This document shows, piece by piece, positions 56,700-64,000 of a DNA stretch of 64,000 nucleotides (the first letter of the stretch is position 1; each line of letters opens with the position of its first letter). The stretch is from assembly GCA_000934385.1 (NCBI GenBank), contig KN880501.1, positions 47,533 through 111,532 on the forward strand, given 5' to 3'. The stretch is from Cylindrobasidium torrendii FP15055 ss-10. Lineage: Eukaryota; Basidiomycota; Agaricomycetes; Agaricales; Physalacriaceae. The notes beneath the pieces were generated by a model. That model was not told where the DNA came from. It saw nothing but the letters and a program-made list of their open reading frames with translations, and made no database searches. The position numbers were made by a program, and so were the translations under genes.

Positions 56700-57450
56700 G
56701 GCTGGAGATGAAAGTGGTCAGCGCAAGGATGATAACGAGGCGTGATTCTTGTACCGAGGCAGGGCGCGCCTCCCGAGGCGTCATGAGCGCGTGAAGCAGG
56801 GGCGCGATCAACGCAATGTTTCCATCCTGCCGGGCCGCAACGTGGCTTCGAGCCTCGAGGCTTATGGTGGCTTGCTTTGATGCCATCACCCAGCATCACT
56901 CTGTCGACAAGTTGAAGACAACTGGTCGACAATAACGGCGGTACTTCCGTCGAGCAACGAAGTAAAAACTGGGGTTGACCCACAATTTCTCCTGTCAGGC
57001 AGAAGACCAATGGCGCACGATTCCGTCGCTCACTATCCCGACCTGATCCCGAGTCTCCCGACCACGGACTCGAGAGGTAGTGCTGAGGACTCTGAATTTG
57101 CAACATAACCCTTTGTTTTCGGCCGCGCGCTCGCATGGATACACACGCTTCAACACCTGTCTTTGCGCCCAGCACGTTGCAGGACTGTCGCAGGAGCAGC
57201 CAAATTGACTCCGTTAACGTGCCTACGGGTGGCGGGCGAGGCCCATGTGTCCTCCGTAGTGGCATAGTCTTTGTCAGGCAGCGCTGCAAAGATCTCGATT
57301 CACTTTTTGGGGTACATTGTGTCCGATGTCTTTTCGCAGTCCGAAAGATATAAAACGGCTTGATGATTTCGACGCCACTGACCGACTACTTTCTCCCGCC
57401 TCTTTCTTCTTTTGCACATACTACACTGCACATACTATCAGTTTTCCATC
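56700..57450. other. 5' region between SET and hydrolase genes
   Basis: It may contain the first exon of the SET gene. A minus frame with MASKQATISLEARSHVAARQ is a candidate, unproven. Confidence 0.3.
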
Positions 57451-58652
57451 ATGCCTGTCGTCAAGACCAAGTCCAGCGCTGGATCTCTACAGGTCCATTA
57501 TACCATCTCGACACCAACAGCGTCGGATTCCAAGACCATCGACCCTCGTCTTCCCACTCTCCTTTTCCTGCACCCAGTCTATATGGCGTCGGATCTATGG
57601 CATAGTGAGTATCCTCGCGAACCTCACAACGCACAATCAGTCTAACGTTCCCAGTGCAATTCGCCGACCGAAAGCTGCGCCAGTTCAATCTTGTCGCCGT
57701 TGACCTTCGTGCACATGGTGAAACCGGTGGAGAGTGCAAGAAGAATTATAACCAGGAGACTTCGGCTGAGGATATTGCAAAGTTTATCGTGCGTCCCTCT
57801 GTCCGAATTTGTCGCCATCCACCTAATTCAGTCTCTAGGAAGCGGCAAAGTTACCAGCATGCCACATCGTGGGTCTCTCAATGGGAACCATCATTGCCAT
57901 CCAACTCGCCATCTCTTACCCCAAATTGGTGGCATCTCTCTTTCTCGTGTCTCCTTTGGGTCTAGCAGAGGTCCGTTCCATCTAACATATCATTTTCTTG
58001 CCAAAACCTGATGTTCGCCTATAGCCCGACGAAGTCACGCAAGGTCGTGAAGAGATCGGGGAGTACTGGGTCGAAGGTCTGCGCAGCAAAGACGAGTCCG
58101 CGCTGACCGACGCCGTCCACGGCGCCCTCCAACTCGGCTTCAACAACGTCCAGACCAACATGGTCTCCGCCCTCACCGCGCGCTCCGTACCCCTAGCGGC
58201 GAAGAACTGGACCGCAAAGACCATCGACTCCTATATGATCAGCACCGTCAAGTTCTTCACCGAACGCAAAGAGCACCCGCCGGACAAATTGAGGCAAATC
58301 ACGTGCCCTGTGAAGCTCGTTCATTGCCTCGGCGACATCGCCTACCCACTGGAGTACTCCAAGGAATTCCTTGGCAGGCTCAAGGACGTTGGCATCGATG
58401 CGTCTCTCGACACCATCGCTGATGCGCCTCACTTTGGTCCCGTCACACATCCTCACCGGTTCGTCCTCATTCTCCGCGTTTCGATATGCAATGTCTGATA
58501 CATTCTACAGTGTCAACCCCATTCTCCGCGACTTTGTCACCAAGCACACCGCCGGAGTGATCCCACCACCCCCAGCGTCCGCCGTGTCGCCTTTCGAGAA
58601 GCACTTGGTGAAATGCGGACTCAAGAGCGCCGACTCTGAAGAGGACGATTAG
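57451..58652 (+). CDS. Alpha/beta hydrolase
   Basis: Five exons (57451-57604, 57655-57788, 57839-57970, 58025-58458, 58511-58652) encode 331 aa. LPTLLFLHPVYMASDLW holds the oxyanion-hole strand, FNLVAVDLRAHGETGG the second strand. CHIVGLSMGTIIAIQLA is the nucleophile elbow (G-L-S-M-G). VHCLGDIAYPLEYS carries a likely acid residue, and ADAPHFGPVTHP the likely catalytic His. This order fits the alpha/beta hydrolase fold of esterase, lipase or epoxide-hydrolase-like enzymes; no cap signature singles out a substrate. The C-terminus is acidic (SADSEEDD). No signal peptide is present, so it is probably cytosolic. Confidence 0.85.
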
Positions 58653-59253
58653 TCCAAGTCCCTGGAACCTTGGTCTGCAGCGTTCGGGTGGTTTGTTTCG
58701 GTCGCAGGCTGCACTTACAGGGGTGCATGGCTGTATTTATATTCTTGGGGGACGGACGTGTACGATAGTAGGGTCTATGTAGCTACTGGACTTTTATATA
58801 TCCCTGTTTGTAGAATCAAAACATACTAACACTTGGAATAAAATGATAACGCGATTGTGGCGATATCACTTTCTTCTCCCGTCGTGTGATACGGTAGCTC
58901 AATAAGTAATCCGGCACAAGATTCGTGAGTTTCCGCAAATATTTACGAGTTCTTCCTGCAAGGTAACTTCGGCGCTGTGATGTTTACCAAGGCCCAAGAC
59001 CTGCGGTCCTCCTGCTGCCTCGCACGTGATCGTGATTTGGAATGATCGGCCCGGTATCCGAAACGAGGATGATTTCGAATGTGAGGCATCCATCCTTCCA
59101 CCACTTTGACTATCCCGGATTTCACCTGCGCCATGACTATTGGCACATCAGATTTTTGAGTGTTCAACATGCATATTCAGGCTCCACGAGGACGGCATGG
59201 AGTGTTATTGTTCAGAACCGGGCTGGTCCTTTGATGCCGATACAAAGAGACAG
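58653..59253. other. Intergenic, with a Cys-containing frame near the end
   Basis: The plus frame 59140-59340 reads FECSTCIFRLHEDGMECYC, which looks protein-like, but a TATA box inside it at 59254 points to a promoter. Not joined to any gene. Confidence 0.35.
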
Positions 59254-59261
59254 TATAAAAG
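59254..59261 (+). promoter_or_regulatory. TATA box of the hypothetical gene at 59307
   Basis: TATAAAAG, 53 nt before the ATG at 59307. Confidence 0.5.
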
Positions 59262-59306
59262 CAGTTGCAAAAACTATCCGATTCCGGTTTCAGATCCTTT
59301 TCTTTC

Positions 59307-60416
59307 ATGTCCAACAACTATCCTGTGCCCGCGCCAATAACAGCGCTTCCACCATCGGCATTCAGCTTCAACTTCCCGGGCTCATTATCATTTCCACCTA
59401 GCTCGTCTTCGACACTTAAGTCCACCCCAAAGCCGGACAGTCCCAAACCACCCAATGACGAGCCAGAAACACAGCTTCCGGCGATGGTGTATTCCTGCCC
59501 GAAGAAGGCAAAGCGCGCAAGAAGCGAAGAGGACGACGACGTGGACGAGGGACGGCCTTCCCGCCGAAGGAAAACCGAAGAGAGTAGTCAAGGTGCATCT
59601 TCCTCCTCGACTGGATCTGTACCTTCCTCCTCGGCCGAGTCTGTTCCTTCTGGCATGGCGGAAATCCGCAACATACGGTCCATTCCAGTAGTACACATCC
59701 CCCCTTCTCGTCTGGCCCATCACGTAGAGACGAACATCGTGACCGACATGGCCACCCTCTTTCCTCATCCTGAACAAGCTAGGGCTATTCGAAGGCTGTG
59801 GCGAAAGCTTCCAGTGAGCGCCATTCTCTGCCCGAGTGGGGCGTACCCCAGTATCGGCTGACAACTCATCGACTTCCTTCAGAACGCGCCTGACCCGACA
59901 GACCAACAGGAGCCCATAGAGAATTTCCGGGTATACATTGGGTATCAAGCACGCAAGGCGCTCTACACGGTTAGGGTCTTCGACAAGGCGCAGAAGCCTG
60001 TTCTCGTTCGCAATGATGCTTCTTCCCATAGCGACAATCTTGAAGACAAAGCTCGGGGAAAGAAGCGCGATACAAGCGCGGGGCTTCTCACCCCAGATGA
60101 ATTCCCCGTCGTTCTCTACGCTCTGGACCATAAGAATACGTTGTATAGACGCATACGTCTATCAAGACCGACCAAAGAGTCTGAAATTAGTGACGGCGTC
60201 GAAGAGTTTCAAGCACAGTGGGTCTGTCCGGCGACCACACGATGGCAGGTGTGGTATGAGCCTGGCAGGACCAAGGCTTCCGAATTTGAGGAGGTCGGTG
60301 ACCCAGAGTTCCTGTGCGAGTTCGGCGGCATGACCTTTGTTCGTCTGGTGGACGTCCCTATCAAGCGCTTCACGCAAGAGAAGACCTTGCGGTGGAGCGA
60401 CAAGACATATTGGTGA
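59307..60416 (+). CDS. Hypothetical protein with charged low-complexity N-terminal half
   Basis: Two exons (59307-59813 and 59883-60416) encode about 346 aa. The N-terminal half is Pro/Ser-rich with a basic-acidic cluster (KKAKRARSEEDDDVDEGRPS, RRRK) that resembles a nuclear localisation signal. The second half looks folded: FRVYIGYQARKALYTVRVFD, LYRRIRLSRP, WVCPATTRWQVWYEPGR, FLCEFGGMTFVRLV. I recognise no family. The overall layout (disordered Ser-rich part with basic clusters plus a small unknown domain) resembles the D and B proteins in style but not in sequence. Confidence 0.55.
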
Positions 60417-61540
60417 AATCCGCTGGCGGAGGCTGGGTCCAGAGGGTGGAAAATGGTTAGACCTTGACCGGACGTCGTCGTACACGAATTTGCGGCTTTC
60501 AGATGATGCTCAATAAGTATATGAAGGAGGCGTGCAATAACCTTGTGTTTACTCTTGAGACTCGTTGAAATGGCAAAAACTCGACCAAGTGGCCACCTAC
60601 TGAATTCAACTTTAAGGGTAGTTCTGTCTCGATCACCGACAACTTGAAATTGTAACTGTGGCACAGGCAACGCTCGAGTCCTTCTGACTTCGTCCCTGCT
60701 TTGTCCTCCGTTTGGAACCGAGTTCGATACAAGCTTGCTATCATTGGACAGACGTCTAAGTACTGATTATTGGTATTGAAAGGAGTTGTCGCTGAGCGCT
60801 CCGTCCCTCTGGTGTAATCCCACCAACTGGTCTATGTCCAACATCTAATCCACACCAGAGGTGTCCACCAAATTTTTCGACACATAGGCAACACGCAGAT
60901 GTACAGCAGGCCCAGGGATACTTCCTGCATTGGCGCTGGGCGCCTACCGCTAGGTCATGCGCCGTTGAAATTCGTGTCTGTTGAAGTCGAGGCCAATCAG
61001 AGAGGGTCAATGCTCATTAGTAGACGAGCCTCACCGATGTGCCGCTTTAACAATGTTTCCTGTTAAGTGCAAATGTCCGTTAAGCCTTGTGGCCACACCG
61101 CAATAGTCATCGTCTACTATACTGATATACCCTTGTAGCTTCCACTGCCTCCGAGCTCTACATGACACTCGAAATGCCGCGCTTCGCGTGCACTCGGTGG
61201 TACTGGCCTACCAATTATTGGCCACCGACCCTACAACGCCATCATTTGTAATCAGGGCTTCTGATCTGGGTACAATATTGGTGGCTCACGGAGCTGTCGT
61301 CTTTGGGCCCTTGCTATGATGATGATGCAGTTCGGGTGGAACAAATATAACCACGTCTGCTACAATTCTTGAACCTCAACCACCACCACGGCAAATACTG
61401 GCGTACGACGTATCCCGCAGGATGCAAGCAGTGACCCGTTTGTTCACGAGCTGAGATGGATTTTTTGGCTGTAGAACCGCGGGGAGTAGAGTTTCCAGTT
61501 GGCGGGTTAGCACTTACATCTCTTGCTCCTGCTTTTCCAT
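60417..61540. other. Intergenic, no supported gene
   Basis: Short frames only. Confidence 0.4.
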
Positions 61541-61559
61541 CTGACTCCCGTTACAAAGA

Positions 61560-62805
61560 ACACAACTAGCTGCGAGCTGGGCCAACCTCATTCTCTTCAG
61601 CCTGCAGTGCCACCTCTCGTATGCCTGCCTCACAGGCCCCCGGAAAGATCGCTTCTTCGCCTATTGCATATGGGCGGCATTAGTGTCCGACTTGGTAGGA
61701 ACAATCTTGGTCTTTGGGTCGACATGGACGGTACGTTGCAGCTTACAGTTCTGTGCCAAAAACCTTATGTCTGTGACAGTACTACCTTCACTATGTGCGC
61801 TTTGGTACGCCACTAGTGTGTCAGCGAGCCAGTACACTCATTTCTATAAGGCATACCCCTCGTCTCATCAACAGGGACTCAGTCAGCTTTGGTCATCTTC
61901 ACTGCCGTGTCCGCGAGCATCGAGCATGCGTTCTTTCTCGCCCGTTATTACGGAGTGTTCGTCCCGCTCTCCCCTGTCTATACTACTCAGCAAGTTGACG
62001 AGGGTCTAGAACCAAAGATAGGATAGGCAGCGCAATTGTACTGTTTCTGACCATTGCACATGTACGTCCGTTGAGCTGAACTTACGATGTACTCACCAAC
62101 ATAGCTTCGAGGCTGTCATAGCTTTGGCGAACGGAATCCTTGTCTTCATATTCCCGTCGAAGTCGGGACCCCCTATACTGAGCGTCACTGTGTACGACCT
62201 GCAATACAAACGATATACACTTGTCAGAGGTTGATTGACTTCACAGGACCGCTGGGTCGCTTGGGGCATTTATCGATCTGCTCCTCGCATTCCTCATGAC
62301 ATGGAGAGTAACGGGCATGAACACGACCTTCAAAAGTACACAAAGGTATCTCTCTATGCATCCAATTTCGACGGACGCTCTAACTTACCCGCAGTATACT
62401 TCGCCGAGTATGGATCTTCTCGATGTCATCAGGGTTTACCACCTCTATCGTAACTGTACTCTCTTTTGTGTTCATATTCGTCGAGCGAAGCGGTACGAGC
62501 ATCTTCACTGGACTTTCAACGCTCATAGTGCTTACTCACTTTCTTCAGTCTGGTTGTTCATCTTTTCGTGCCAAGGACGTGTATACAGCCTAACCATCCT
62601 TCTAAACCTCGTCCTACTCAAAGCGTCTAACCAAGTCGACAACAACCAGGCGATTTCAACGAACTTCAGGATTACGGAAAGCTTCTCAGGCGACCCCAGT
62701 GCGCGGAGTGGGGACATAGAGCTGGGCATCCGGTTCAACATTGTGGAAAGTCGTGCTCCTGGTGCGTACATAGTCACCCGCAACACCGCTGGGTACAATG
62801 GTTAA
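61560..62805 (+). pseudogene. DUF6534-like seven-helix membrane protein gene, probably decayed
   Basis: Hydrophobic exon-like pieces follow each other on the plus strand. Examples are FFAYCIWAALVSDLVGTILV near 61660, STGTQSALVIFTAVSASIEH near 61870, IGSAIVLFLTIAH near 62020, and CFEAVIALANGILVFIFPS after a possible intron. Then come GSLGAFIDLLLAFLMTWR near 62250 and IVTVLSFVFIFVERSG near 62445. The C-terminal part reads RVYSLTILLNLVLLKAS and ends NTAGYNG at about 62805. The order fits fungal DUF6534-type membrane proteins. In-frame stops occur between pieces that introns do not cleanly remove, and no confident start was found, so decay is likely. Unusual splicing is not excluded. Confidence 0.45.
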
Positions 62806-63190
62806 TGGATTTCTAGATGCGCAGGATGATAGCGAACACCCTGATCTTGGTGCAAAGACTAGCCCATTGTAAAAGTAGAATAATTTTGACAGCGGCAGTG
62901 TACTCAATGATCCAGCGTCTGTCGCGGTCGAAGAAGGCGGCAACAGACCCCTCGTACAACATAGTGTCGTGCCCCTTACCTATAGCTACCCACCTTACTT
63001 GTGATGGCGGTCGACAACCCATTGTTCGATGCCGATCGTTTACTTTTGGGGACCAACTGCCCACGAGCATCTGGTCGCACTACTTAATGTTTGACAATAA
63101 AGAAATTACATTAGCTACAGACATCTAAAATACATACACGCAGAGGAGTCATAATGCAATATTCGGTCCTGACCGACGGTGCCGTCCAAA
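62806..63190. other. Intergenic, no supported gene
   Basis: Nothing recognised. Confidence 0.4.
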
Positions 63191-63645
63191 TCACTGTCCT
63201 GTCTCATCATTCACACTCGCCCAAAACTCGCACCGCTCAATCAAATGTTCGTCCGCCAGGACTGGCTCTATCGCTGGTCGTCCACCCTCTGTGCGGTTGA
63301 ACAGCATCTCTACGCGACCTGTCTTCGAGCCGTACTCGAACGGGCTCCAGTTTGGTGTAATGGTGTCCTCCATCGTGAGGTTCGGGTCCCCTTCCAAAGC
63401 GAAGGCGATTATAAAGTGAACCATGGCCTTGCGGAATTGCTCGTTGTTGTAATTCGGCGGCCCTCCGGAGCTATTTTTTGAGTTCAGTGGGATGTACAGG
63501 GTGATAAATACGATGGAGACGCACCGAGGGAAGTAGTATCGCAGGTCGTTGCTGTGCAAGGCAGGAGGGACTGCCAGCTCGTTCTGCACTACTTGAATAA
63601 CTGTAAGGGGACCACGTTACTTGGTGCGCTCCTGACCCTCATTTA
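63191..63645 (-). pseudogene. 3' part of a type-B carboxylesterase/lipase gene
   Basis: A minus-strand exon begins after a ttacag acceptor near 63605 and reads VVQNELAVPPALHSNDLRYY. A second intron (starts gtgcgtct, ends aaatag) leads to SGGPPNYNNEQFRKAMVHF, TPNWSPFEYG, MLFNRTEGG and ERCEFWASVNDETGQ. This is the C-terminal part of fungal type-B carboxylesterases: VPPALH-DL-YYFP, the late NW region, and ERC-FW. The upstream sequence to 64000 shows no matching earlier exon. Either the gene continues beyond the window after a long intron or this is a truncated copy. The nucleophile Ser region lies outside what is visible. Confidence 0.6.
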
Positions 63646-64000
63646 ATTTTTCGCCTACCACGGTCGCGTAGTATACAACGTTAGTATAGAGAGAGGTAGT
63701 GTGGCGGTGCTGACTACGAACGCTGACGATATCTATATACACGCCGACGCCTCATGGATATAATGTTACTCTTTTACTACCATTCGCTCTGCGTGAAAGC
63801 GTCACCCTCCGTGTTCGTGCGTATTCACGAACTGGTCTATCGTTCCATAATAAATACGATCGCTCTCGCTCTCGAGAACTACCTCTCTCGCAACCTTTGT
63901 TCAAGAACGATACACGTGCGCTCCACGTGTTTTCACACCACTGCTAGCTCGCGGAATACTGAGGTATTAGAACTCGTAATCCTACTGCTGACGGATTACA
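63646..64000. other. Right edge, no supported gene
   Basis: No exon matching the carboxylesterase was found; tgtataatgttac near 63755 is uninformative. Confidence 0.35.

Noticed and set aside
49673..58652. Secondary-metabolite gene cluster (SDR, AIF2-like, AKR, SET, hydrolase)
   Set aside because: No backbone enzyme, P450, transporter or pathway regulator is present and the genes face different ways. Ordinary neighbours are the simpler reading.

Overview
The window is nuclear DNA of a filamentous basidiomycete, most likely an agaricomycete. Genes are rich in introns of about 45-60 nt (GT-AG, twice GC-AG). Several products belong to families abundant in mushroom-forming fungi: MYND-like zinc fingers, F-box proteins, a small secreted glycopeptide-like protein, a Mug135-like C-terminal domain, DUF6534-like membrane proteins and a CFA20 domain. 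No rRNA, tRNA, CRISPR or bacterial operon structure is visible. All names rest on reading motifs and splicing by eye; no database search was run.

Layout. 0.1-6.7 kb: the 3' end of a hypothetical gene, a mitochondrial pyruvate dehydrogenase kinase-type gene, a MYND-like gene and a BTB/POZ gene. 7.1-14.9 kb: an accessory block with a decayed AIF2 fragment, a non-LTR retroelement fragment, a broken head-to-head gene pair (called A/D1 here), an F-box gene (E1), a secreted four-repeat protein (G1) and a long inverted repeat. 16.3-34.9 kb: glycopeptide-like gene, second F-box copy (E2), a basic nuclear-type hypothetical, Mug135-like gene, coiled-coil protein, CAX-type cation/H+ exchanger, CFA20-domain gene and an F-box/LRR gene. 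35.3-49.2 kb: the richest accessory block, with a second copy of the D-E-G series (D2, E3, G2) and then a 3.1 kb tandem duplication carrying a PPxY membrane protein (J1, J2) and D genes (D3, D4), ending with the only intact B gene. 49.6-60.4 kb: ordinary enzyme genes (SDR, AIF2-like flavoprotein, aldo/keto reductase, SET methyltransferase, alpha/beta hydrolase) and a hypothetical. 61.5-64 kb: a decayed DUF6534-like membrane gene and the 3' end of a carboxylesterase.

The most interesting structure is a divergent gene pair, named B and D here, present in four states of preservation (about 7.6-10.7, 35.4-37.2, 42.8-44.0 and 45.8-49.2 kb). The two partners share a promoter region of about 320-350 bp. 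They also appear to share a homologous domain with an intron at the same site, so the pair itself seems to come from an old duplication. In two places the pair sits beside copies of the same F-box and secreted-repeat genes in the same left-to-right order, with those neighbours flipped in orientation. Function is unknown; the pattern looks like a fast-evolving accessory gene family.
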